Notes under the pieces: model-generated
What the model saw: the letters and a program-made list of their open reading frames with translations, nothing else
What the model was told of the DNA's origin: nothing
The model's database searches: none
Source of the DNA: Furcasterigmium furcatum
Lineage: Eukaryota; Ascomycota; Sordariomycetes; Glomerellales; Plectosphaerellaceae
Length of the DNA stretch: 64,000 nucleotides
Assembly: GCA_001599815.1 (NCBI GenBank)
Contig: BCIA01000004.1
Location: 3,870,082 to 3,934,081, forward strand
Direction: 5' to 3'
Shown here: one piece after another, positions 55,904 through 64,000 of the stretch
Layout: the number at the start of each line of letters is the position of its first letter
Numbering within the stretch: the first letter of the stretch is position 1
Program-made: the position numbers and the translations under genes

Positions 55904-56483
55904 GTGCTAGTTGCCGATGTACAATGCTAGGGTCCCTTCTCGATACGAAGCTGGCGTTGTGTATTGGGTTGAAAGCCCTAGAGCCGTCAGGCGCCCGAGG
56001 CAGTGGGCCAATTCGGGGCCTCCGCCTGGTGGTTGCACTGGTCGCTCGCTTCAAGCCTGTATGTGGGTGAGGTCATTCCGCCTCCGGCTCGCCGGAGCCC
56101 CCGGGCGAGGCCAACGGCACGCCACCAGCGTCGAGCGAGGGCTTCCTGGCCAAACACGGAAATCATCCAGGCTTTACTCCTTTGATTTACTGAAAAGGCA
56201 AATTGCTAGTTAATTCAACACATCGCGCATCTTTTTCTCATTGCGTCAACCAACTCGCTCAACAACCTGCTGCCTCCAGTGGCACTACCACCTCTGTGGC
56301 CACAACTCACTTTCAAGGAAACTTGCAAAGTTATGGTATGAACCGCCTGTATTTGATCTGGTGTCACGGGAGTCACCAAAAAGTGACTTTCCGTGAGCGC
56401 TATGTACAATTTTACCACTCGCCCGCGAGAACCTTGCCCTGGCTGGTGGTTTGGGTTTGAGTGTTCGTCCAAGAGCAAGGTCT
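55904..56483. other. Convergent 3' region, MFS / AA9 gene
   Basis: 580 bp between convergent stop codons. No gene is seen. Confidence 0.4.
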
Positions 56484-57630
56484 TTAAAGGCACTGGTGGT
56501 AGTGGTCGTTGATGACGGTGCACCTGAAGGGGGCAACACAGCCGGTAGGGCCGCTGTGGCCGATGCCACCGCACTGCTGCCACTGGCCAGCGCCACCGGG
56601 GGTGGGAGGCTGGTTGGTAGTGGTAGGGGGAGGGGGAGGCGGCTGAGTGGTAGTAGTAGGCGGCTGGGGGTTGGGAGTGGTAGGGGGGTTGCCTGGAGGA
56701 GTTCATTGTCAGTGTGTTCCATGTCGTCAAGAGTTGGTCTCTCTGAACTTACTGCCGCCACCGCAGGTAAAGACGCGAGGTCCAGGAATTGTATATGAAG
56801 TGACGGGCGGGTAGTATCGAAAGGAGGGTCAGCGAGCGTCAGAAATGGTATAGATAAGTACTTACATGTTGACTCTAACACCGGGGTCGGTGCCCTATGC
56901 GTATAGGGTCAGGAGGTGGCCGATATGATCTTGGGGGCGGACTTACAGAGTAGGCGCCAGGGAAGCTGACGGTGGAGGGGTTGGCAGTGCCAGTGCCGCC
57001 AACGACGTTGATCTGAGCGCACTCCATCTAAAAATACGTTCAGTCATGCTGTGTGTGGTTGGGATATGGAGCGTTGTTCCTTACGTAGAACTGGGCGCCG
57101 GGGTACTGGGCGGCACCGTGGAGGGCGATCATCTCCGCACGGAGAAGGTACTGGCCCGGAGCAATGCACTCGGGAATGCGGATGGTGTGGCGGCCCTGGC
57201 CGTTGATGACCTTCTCGGTGCCCCAGACGCCGTTGTTGAAGCCATCTTCCTGGATCTTGAACCAGCCGCCGCCAACACCGGAGTCGCTGGCGGCGTTGTT
57301 GACCTTCTTGAGGTAGGCCAGGGTAGGTCCCTTGTGGGTGCTGTCCATGATATCGTTGGGGGCAGAGCCAGTCGAGCTCAGCATGTAGCGCCAGATGGCA
57401 GTGACATCCTGGCCGGCCTGGACTGTGATGATGGTCGAGGTCGGAGAGGTAGGGTTAGGGGGGCCGTTGCAGGCCATGGAGTTGGAGGTGGCATCCTCGA
57501 TGGGACCGTTGTAGGAGGGGATACGGACACCGTTGCCCTGGCCGTGGTTGGTGCTGCCGACCTGGAGGGAGGTGAAGATGGTGTGGGCGGAGGCCAGCGA
57601 GGCCGACAGGATGGGAAGCAAGACCTTCAT
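56484..57630 (-). CDS. AA9 lytic polysaccharide monooxygenase with CBM1
   Basis: Secreted copper enzyme that oxidatively cleaves cellulose. Minus-strand segments are 57630-57085, 57027-56947, 56894-56866, 56814-56753 and 56692-56484, 308 codons if joined. The signal peptide (MKVLLPILSASLASA) is cut before His16, the N-terminal histidine-brace ligand; the second His lies in EMIALHGAAQYPG and the axial Tyr in QFYMECAQINV. A Pro/Thr-rich linker and a C-terminal CBM1 (QWQQCGGIGHSGPTGC to the final QCL) follow. Problem: the third intron (donor GTAAGT at 56865) has no AG before the next conserved exon; the sequence reads TTTCGATA|CTAC where TTTCGATAG|CTAC would fit, so one G appears deleted. Either a recent knockout, a non-canonical acceptor or a base-calling error. 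A TATAAAA box lies at 57732-57726. Confidence 0.85.
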
Positions 57631-59371
57631 GGTTGCTGTGCTTGGACTACTACCGCGGGAAGTCTATGATCTCTCTGGATGAAGAGAAGAGAGGACTATC
57701 AGAGGAGTGGCGGCATCGGTCAGTGTTTTATACATGTACACTGAGCGCGGGATGCTACCCACACTGCGAAATGCCACCCTCTGGCTCACCTTCAGTCAGA
57801 TTGACCCAAGACTCCGTCGGGACCGTGAGCGACTTGCTCCATCTGGCCGGCTTCCTTGGTTTCGCCCTCCTTAATCAGGAACGATACCCGTAAATCCTAG
57901 CCCGAAGCCTCGAAGCACACACTTTTATGGCTGGGCCACCTGTCTGTGCCCAGATGACCAGACACGTGAGCGAAACGTAAATGAAATATTTCCGAAGGGG
58001 GACCGTTGATCCGGCTGGTTCCATACGGAGACGGAGGTTGAGGCTCCGCGAGACGAGCCTTGGTGGCTGCGGGGTGCATCCCTTTGCCGGCTGGCGTGCT
58101 GACCAGTGATTACGGGGTAACACGCGCGAGCTGATGATGAGCGATAAAGGTGTCCCAATTCCCAGATGACCTATCATCTTCTCTCCGTGGGCGCCGGTGC
58201 CCGGCGTTACTATCGTGCAGTCCATTGGCGCCCTTGGCGGGAGGTTCACGAGATCCCCAGCTTTCTCACAGCTATTTCTCGTAGCGTAGCATCGTGGCGA
58301 TGTCTGGCTGCAGAAACTTAGCCGTACCAAGTTTACAAGCCCGCGACATGGCATCGGCCCGGCAGCCGAGGGTGGCATTGCTTAGAAGATATCCGACTTC
58401 GAAAAAGTGATAGGCCTGCCAGACAGGCGGATTCGATGGTCGATGAGATTGATGCCATCGCCTCTTAATATCCACGTGGATTAGCTACGTCAGGATCGTT
58501 AATCTCCCAGTATCTTGCAGTTTTGAACCCGTGGAAACGGAAAGGCAACCAGAGAAAACAAGGCCGGTAGGTACCCTATAACTCATCCGGTATGAGTGGA
58601 AACACCAAGGATGGCTGTGCAGAGACCCCACGAACGGGATCATCAGGGTTTCCAGCCTTTCTCCGGCTCCCAAAGAGTTTATGGGAATGATGACCCGAAA
58701 AGGAAGGAGGGAATCATGCCCAATACGGACCGCGGACTCCTGGCTGGCGAACGGAGTCCACGAATGTGATATGCTGGGTGTACCAGAGCTGTCACCTACG
58801 GAGCCCGCACCCAGGTCAACCAGTCAGAGACAGAGTCTCTTGTAACGGCGAGGGAATGACCTCAAATATTAGATTGCCACAGCCGCCCGCTTGGCTCTCG
58901 CCCGACGGTCGAGATATGGCTTTTCCGGACTTTTTAGCCAGTTACCGCCAACAACGGCATGAACATTAAGAAAGATAAGAACGTCGTCAAGAAAACGTTC
59001 TAGACTTGAAACTTGGCTGAAAGATCAGCGGTGTCCCCGGTGGCGATCGATCTGACCGATATTGTGCCAAGTTGATCAGCACGAGGACAGGAGTCGAGAC
59101 CGGCCTGCCGGGAGAATCGAGACGACGATCACGACACACGTCTAAGCCTCTGAGAATTGAGATTTCCTCTCGAATATTCTGCAAGAAATCTAGATGAGTC
59201 CCCACCGAACAGGCCAACATTTCGAATGGGAGCCAACTCAACTGCAGTGCAAGGCAACGCATATGTTTCTCACATCATGCATCGATATCGGTCACTCTTT
59301 CAAATGAAGAATGATTCAAAATGATTCAGAATTAAATATTGTAAATCAAGGCTCGGCCGCTGACGTGGACC
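57631..59371. other. Upstream region of AA9 gene and 3' region of DHA2 gene
   Basis: 1.74 kb. The only clear signal is a minus-strand TATAAAA at 57732-57726, about 100 bp upstream of the AA9 start. No other gene is recognised. Confidence 0.45.
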
Positions 59372-61189
59372 TCACTTCCCCGTGGCGGTCCTCCGCAGCG
59401 ACTCGGGGTCCTCGTCTATCACGCCCTCCTCGCCCCCTGACCTCGGAGGCGCCGGCTCCGCCCTTCCCACAATCTCGGAGCTCCTGAAAACGAAAAGAAC
59501 AATCAAAAGCGAAACTCCTACAAATGCAAAGTTGGTCCACTGACCCGCGCGAAGACCTTGCAGCGACGGCCCGTCCCATTCCTCCATGTTGCCGACCTTC
59601 TGGACGGTGACGCCCCTGGCCTCCGCCATGACGCCCGTCTGCACCGCCGTCGCGACCGCGAGTCCCACCGCTCGGCCTATCTGCCCGATGGCGTTGATAA
59701 GGGCACCTCCGACGGCCTGATCTTCCTGGGGCAGTGTCTTCGAGGTGAAGAGGGTCAGGGACGGCCAGGTCGTGTCGGCACCGATAACACCGAGGATCAT
59801 GGCGGGGAATCCGTAGGCAAAATAGGTCGTCGTCGGCGGAATCGGCGTGGAGAATAGCAGAGCGGCAATCGCCATGGTAACGTGGCCACAGACCAGGAGC
59901 AGATACGTCGGGACCCGCGAGAGCAGAAGCGCGACGATGAACGCGGTGATCAGGCCGGCAACGCCCGTAGGGATGAATCGCAGCGTGGTCTGGAGGGCAG
60001 AGAGGCCCTGGTAGTCCTGGAAGAAGTAGGTCGCGTAGATGAGGAAGTTGTTGAACGAGGCGAAGAAGAGCGCCATGATGAGCATCGCGGCGGTGAAGCG
60101 CTTGTTCTTGAACAGAGACACCTTCATCAGTGGCGGCCGCTCGCCTTTCTTCTCGAGATGGTGCTGCCAGAAGGAGAAAACGGCGAGGATGATCACCGAT
60201 ACGACGATGACGACGGGGATGTGCGGCTTGTTCCAGCCGACAACGTTGCCTTCTGTCAGGGCATAGAGAAGTGCGAGGAGGCCAACGGTCACGAGGAATC
60301 CTCCAAGCCAGTCGATAGACCTCTTGTATCGATTCGCCGCGTCGTCTGCAACCTCGTCTACGCCGTCCGGTCGCGGGGCTGCTCGGGCCTTTGCCCGAGG
60401 AATGACGAAGAGGCCAGCTGCGGCAACGATGCCTCCGAGAATAGCCTTGACGCCGAAGACCCATCTCCAGTGCAGATACTCGGCGATGAAACCAGCCATA
60501 AGGTTTCCGAAGACGCTTCCGAGCGGAGCGCCCGCCGCATATGCGCTGAAGGCGTAGTTCTTGGCCTTCCCTGGTGCGAAGGTCGTGCCCAAGATGCCAA
60601 TGGCGGCGGGCACGTTGGCAGCGGCAGCAAGACCGTGGAGGCCGCGGAAGAGGTTGAAGGCGATCTCATTAGGAACGAATGCGTTCGCGATGGTGACGAC
60701 TGCGGCCCAGGCCGAGCCAAGGATGAAGATGTTTCTCTTGCCGTGAATGTCGGCAATCCGACCCCAGAGGAGGAGGAAGCAACCAAATGCCAGAGAGTAC
60801 GCAGAAATGATCCATTGCAAGCGCGATTCCGGGATGCTGAGAGTTTCACCGATCGCGGGGAGGATGATGACGACGGCTTGAAGGGATGCGGTCTATCAAT
60901 CTCTGGTCAGTCTCCGAGGCCCTCCTCGAGCAGATTCACAACCCACATTCATGAAGCTGGCTCCCGTCAAGGTAGCCACGAGCGCGATCTGTCTTGCTTT
61001 GGTGAGGCGAATGCCTGGATTCGAGCTGTCCTCGGCAGCTGGCTCAGGGGCATCTTGGCTCTCAGCCTGGGCAATCCCTTCATTCTGAGGTGCTCGGACG
61101 GTCGAATCCTTCTCCGAGATGGTCGTGATATCCGGCGGCGAACGTGTTACTGTGTCGGCGACGGTCTTCTCATGGTGAGAGTTGCTCAT
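59372..61189 (-). CDS. MFS multidrug exporter, 14-TM DHA2 family
   Basis: Predicted 587-residue drug:H+ antiporter. Minus-strand exons are 61189-60947 and 60892-59372 (GTGGGT donor, GACTGACC branch, GATAG acceptor). The N-terminal about 65 residues are hydrophilic. Family marks: LTGASFMNTASLQAVVIILPAIGETL in TM1 (read across the intron), SAYSLAFGCFLLLWGRIADIHGKRN motif A and RGLHGLAAAANVPAAIGIL; 14 hydrophobic segments match the DHA2 layout. DHA2 proteins export drugs, toxins or secondary metabolites; no biosynthetic genes are visible nearby. It is divergent (790 bp) from the secreted LRR-like gene. Confidence 0.93.
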
Positions 61190-61979
61190 GGTTGTTGGCT
61201 GGGCTCTTGGTCGACGATGCTGGCCAGTCGCCTATGCCTCTCTTCGCCAACTTGAGTCTCGGCTATGCGACAAGGACTTCTTTTTATCAATCCCGAGCAG
61301 ATCGATTATCGACGGCGCCGACGTGTGTGCCGGCCGATCGCCCGCCCCGATACTCGGGGGCATTTATCAGCAGCAACCATTCCCTTCGCAGTCTAGACCG
61401 AGCACGCCAGGCAAGGTTGTTCTTCGACCAGGGACAGCCACCAACCAAGGGCCGGCAACTGGCTCGGCTGTTGAGCACAAGCCTCCGAAGCTGCGCCCTG
61501 GCCCACTGACAAATGCTGCCACAGACGGGACGGCCGTGGCTCATGGGCATTGCAGAAGGTGACTCTCAACAAGATGTGTAAGCTCCGAGCACTTATCAGA
61601 TCTCGAACCGCGTACAGCGCAGAATGGAGACGTTTTGGGGAGGTGGATGGCATCGCAGCTTAGCAAGACGACTCTCCAATTCGGATGGCGACAGTGAGGC
61701 CAGCTCTCCATGTTCAACACCCCTGCCCAGATCCAGTCTGGCGCTGGTGATCCTTGATCCCTCCCTTCTTGGGGGCGGCTGTTTGAGGACACAAATCTTC
61801 TTGCCGAACAGGCAGCGATGTGAGGATGCCAGATCACAACAGGACAGATCGATCATCTAGATGATCGCATCCGACACTGATAACTGCCAGATCTTCCTGG
61901 TCGCGACCGTCCTCATTTGCCGGTGAACATTGATCGCCAACATAGACCGTGAACACAGGCACCCTCATCAATCGACAAC
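61190..61979. promoter_or_regulatory. Divergent DHA2 / secreted-LRR upstream region
   Basis: 790-bp shared region with no convincing ORF or motif. Confidence 0.35.
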
Positions 61980-63401
61980 ATGAGGCGAGTCTTCCTTCTT
62001 GTCTTTTCCTTACTCCCCGCCATAGCATGGGCGCATCCGGACCCCTGGGCTCCGGGCCAGCCATGCCCCGTCGACATTCATACCCTGGTGCCTCAATCAG
62101 GTGCCTTTCCCACCATGAAAGGCGTTCACGAAGCGCTGCTAACTTGCCCCGACATCAAATCGCTGCATCTCCGCGTCGCCGGCTTGGGCTGTTCGGAGTG
62201 GCCAGACCGCTGGAGCTTCCCTCTTTCGCTTCTCTCAACCGACAAATATCTTCCGTCCCTCGAGTCGTTGTCACTCGAAGGGTACCGCTTTGATGACAAG
62301 GAATGGGGCGTTGTTGGGCATCTGGTCGATGGACCTTCTCTGCCATCCTTCGAGAAGGTCAACTTCGATCAAGAGTACTGGACCATACATTTGGGCGAGA
62401 GTCTTGAGAGCTGGTTCAACATCTGGTCCTGGAGACTTTCGGATCCCCTTCGATGGTACAAGCATACCCAGCTTTCCGTTGCTGAGAGGGAACGAAGCAA
62501 CCTCGACCTCCTCCTTCAAAGCATGGACTTCTCCCAGGTTCGTGACCTAGCCGTCAAAGACTCATGCTGGAACGCACCAGAGGACGCCGGCCTGCTGCGA
62601 TGGGCCGAGGCTTTGCCCTCCATCCAGAGCTTGGCAGTCTCGGGGTCTTGGGATTGTCGATTCAGAGAAACGAAGAATGACGAGGGCGTAAGCGCCCCAT
62701 CCCACGTGCCGAACTTCGTCGCTGCGTTGCCTTCGACGGGACTGACGAACCTCACATGGGTGAATGGAGGTACATGCGCTCCCGATGTCCTCGACTCAGT
62801 TCTGAATCGCCATGGCCCCTCCCTAACAGCCCTGGAGTGGCGCCACGACGAGTTCACATGGAAGAACAGGCCAGTCTTCACAACAGAGGCGCTGAAGGCT
62901 TTGGGCAATCGAGCGCCAAACCTCCAAAGCCTCACCATCGACCTGAATCAAGACGACACATGGCCCACCGACGAGCTCGAAGCCATCGCCAAAGGCATGC
63001 CGAACCTGACAGACCTGACGGTCTACCTCCGACTTGCCAGCGATCTAGGCTGGGCGGCGAACAACGCATCATACCACCGCTACAACTACGACCTGATGAA
63101 GCAATACGAGGCGACCTACGGAGGCAAAGATCTGCATCCGCCCCTCAGGCTCAGGACCGTCCATGCCAAGAACCTGTTCAAGACTCTGCAGGCCTCCAAG
63201 GCCGGCGATTCTTTCCAAACTGTGCAATTCCGCGTTGGAGACTGGACTAGGCCATGGGACGGCCCTATGACGATCGGGGACGGAATATTTGAGCAAACTA
63301 GGGAGTGGTACATCTGCTCCAAGATGCGGGACGACGGAATACCCAAGGGCAAGGGCGAGGATGTTTGCGAATACCACAAGATCGACGAGGACTGGTGGTA
63401 G
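61980..63401 (+). CDS. Secreted leucine-rich-repeat-like protein
   Basis: Predicted 473-residue single-exon protein. Residues 1-18 are a clear signal peptide (MRRVFLLVFSLLPAIAWA). Irregular LRR-like units with L-x-x-L-x-L spacing recur through the chain (IKSLHLRVAGLGC, LPSLESLSLEG, VRDLAVKDSCW, IQSLAVSG, LTNLTWVNGG, LTALEWRHDE, LQSLTIDLNQ, LTDLTVYLRL). These are the geometry of F-box-associated LRRs, but there is no F-box and the protein is secreted. Cysteines are spread along the chain (CP, TCPD, GCSE, DSCWN, WDCR, GTCAPD, ICSK, VCEY), suggesting disulfides. Function is unknown; a wall- or host-facing binding role is plausible. Confidence 0.85.
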   Translation: MRRVFLLVFSLLPAIAWAHPDPWAPGQPCPVDIHTLVPQSGAFPTMKGVHEALLTCPDIKSLHLRVAGLGCSEWPDRWSFPLSLLSTDKYLPSLESLSLEGYRFDDKEWGVVGHLVDGPSLPSFEKVNFDQEYWTIHLGESLESWFNIWSWRLSDPLRWYKHTQLSVAERERSNLDLLLQSMDFSQVRDLAVKDSCWNAPEDAGLLRWAEALPSIQSLAVSGSWDCRFRETKNDEGVSAPSHVPNFVAALPSTGLTNLTWVNGGTCAPDVLDSVLNRHGPSLTALEWRHDEFTWKNRPVFTTEALKALGNRAPNLQSLTIDLNQDDTWPTDELEAIAKGMPNLTDLTVYLRLASDLGWAANNASYHRYNYDLMKQYEATYGGKDLHPPLRLRTVHAKNLFKTLQASKAGDSFQTVQFRVGDWTRPWDGPMTIGDGIFEQTREWYICSKMRDDGIPKGKGEDVCEYHKIDEDWW

Positions 63402-63915
63402 TTTCATTCCGACGGTTTGGAACAGAGCGTGGGCTATATTTAGAGCCAGCCAAGAATGGAACCATTCGGATATTGAGTGTCTATGAACTCGCGGGAGCAG
63501 CCGCCTTCTCTCGACGTAGTAGTCATCCAAGGTGAGCCGATGGGTCTTATGTGATCCTGGGCAAAGGCCACCTCCCTCCCGGGGGATATCGGGCCACATG
63601 CGTGCGCGTAAGCTTCACATTCTGAGGTTGGGTATTCTGACAAGTAAGACACACTCTGTATGACACCTTAAGTCCGAGGCTGTGACACTGACATGCTGAC
63701 AAGGCCCCAGGGTTACATTAGCACCCAATTTTCCTACCACAGCCCGCCGGTAAGCTGACAACCTCCTTTAATCCCGGATGATACGGGTGTTGGAATATAA
63801 AGCTGGGAGTTCTAGCATGTCATATTGAAATGAGCACAAGTCTTCCTCTCGAATCTGAATCAAGCCGTCTTGCCAGACAGACCTCCATCAGCCAGCTCTT
63901 CCTCTATCTCCTATC
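63402..63915 (+). promoter_or_regulatory. Promoter and leader of the right-edge gene
   Basis: A TATAAA box at 63796-63801 lies about 115 bp upstream of the ATG at 63916. Between them is a CT-rich leader (CTCTTCCTCTATCTCCTATC just before the start codon). Confidence 0.5.
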
Positions 63916-64000
63916 ATGACGTTGCCCAAGCCAGATCTCTCCCGGATTCGGGAGTTCCACAAGCTATCGAAGACAACCCTTGGCCCTCAAGATGCCAACG
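63916..64000 (+). CDS. N-terminus of an unidentified gene, cut by the window edge
   Basis: ATG at 63916 opens a frame that stays open for 28 codons to the end of the window (begins MTLPKPDLSRIREFHKLSK). A TATA box and CT-rich leader upstream support a real start. There is too little sequence to name a product. Confidence 0.5.
   Translation, partial: MTLPKPDLSRIREFHKLSKTTLGPQDAN

Noticed and set aside
57046..57669. 207-codon plus-strand frame over the AA9 gene
   Set aside because: Gly/Val-rich shadow of the AA9 coding strand.
59882..61255. 457-codon open frame antisense to the DHA2 transporter
   Set aside because: The minus strand encodes a canonical MFS protein; the plus-strand frame is Glu/Asp/Arg-rich shadow without a domain.

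Overview
The window is a piece of a filamentous ascomycete (Pezizomycotina) nuclear genome, most likely a Sordariomycete. The evidence is GC-rich coding sequence, mostly short GT-AG introns (about 50-70 nt) with CTRAY-type branch points, Zn2Cys6 regulators, MFS expansions, a CBM1-tailed AA9 lytic polysaccharide monooxygenase, and an AT-rich tract that looks RIP-mutated. Genes lie on both strands with no operons. I found no rRNA, tRNA, CRISPR array or intact transposon. All splice models were assembled by hand from reading frames and splice signals; no search was run.

Region 1 (0.5-13.4 kb) looks like a carbon-catabolic gene group: a bacterial-size class II ketose-bisphosphate aldolase (490-1413), a Zn2Cys6 regulator (3701-1604), an RpiB/LacAB-type sugar-phosphate isomerase (4479-5053), a polyol/ketose SDR (7507-6529), an anion/sugar-acid type MFS transporter (8425-10043) and a mannitol-dehydrogenase/sorbose-reductase-like SDR (13432-12513). 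Two divergent promoters carry many CreA-type hexamers. A 2.4 kb non-coding stretch (10.0-12.5 kb) is strongly strand-skewed.

Region 2 (14.3-31.7 kb) is mainly housekeeping: the Obg-like ATPase OLA1, a PPPDE/DeSI-like peptidase, mitochondrial uS11m, a GMP synthase, a CAS1-type polysaccharide O-acetyltransferase, TIM44 and a NADAR-domain protein. The GMP synthase is the standout. It reads as an intact 543-residue enzyme only when 19 introns are removed, including one of 490 nt carrying a 16-bp minisatellite and an 11-nt micro-exon. Its neighbours have zero to three introns.

Region 3 (31.8-42 kb) is accessory: a broken beta-propeller gene, a membrane protein, a possible small zinc-finger protein, an AT-rich RIP-like relic bounded by a 19-bp palindrome, a small secreted cysteine-containing protein, and a 913-residue homeodomain + C2H2 transcription factor.

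Region 4 (42.6-61.2 kb) looks like a second sugar/polyol group: a Zn2Cys6 regulator, a sugar-porter MFS, a FrcK/uridine-kinase-like P-loop kinase divergent from a SOU-type SDR, a D-arabinitol-2-dehydrogenase-like SDR and a monocarboxylate-type MFS. The AA9-CBM1 gene follows, with a 3' splice site that appears destroyed by a one-base deletion, then a DHA2 drug exporter. The window ends with a secreted LRR-like protein and the first codons of another gene. The two sugar groups share SDR paralogues and may serve overlapping polyol/ketose metabolism; this is inference.
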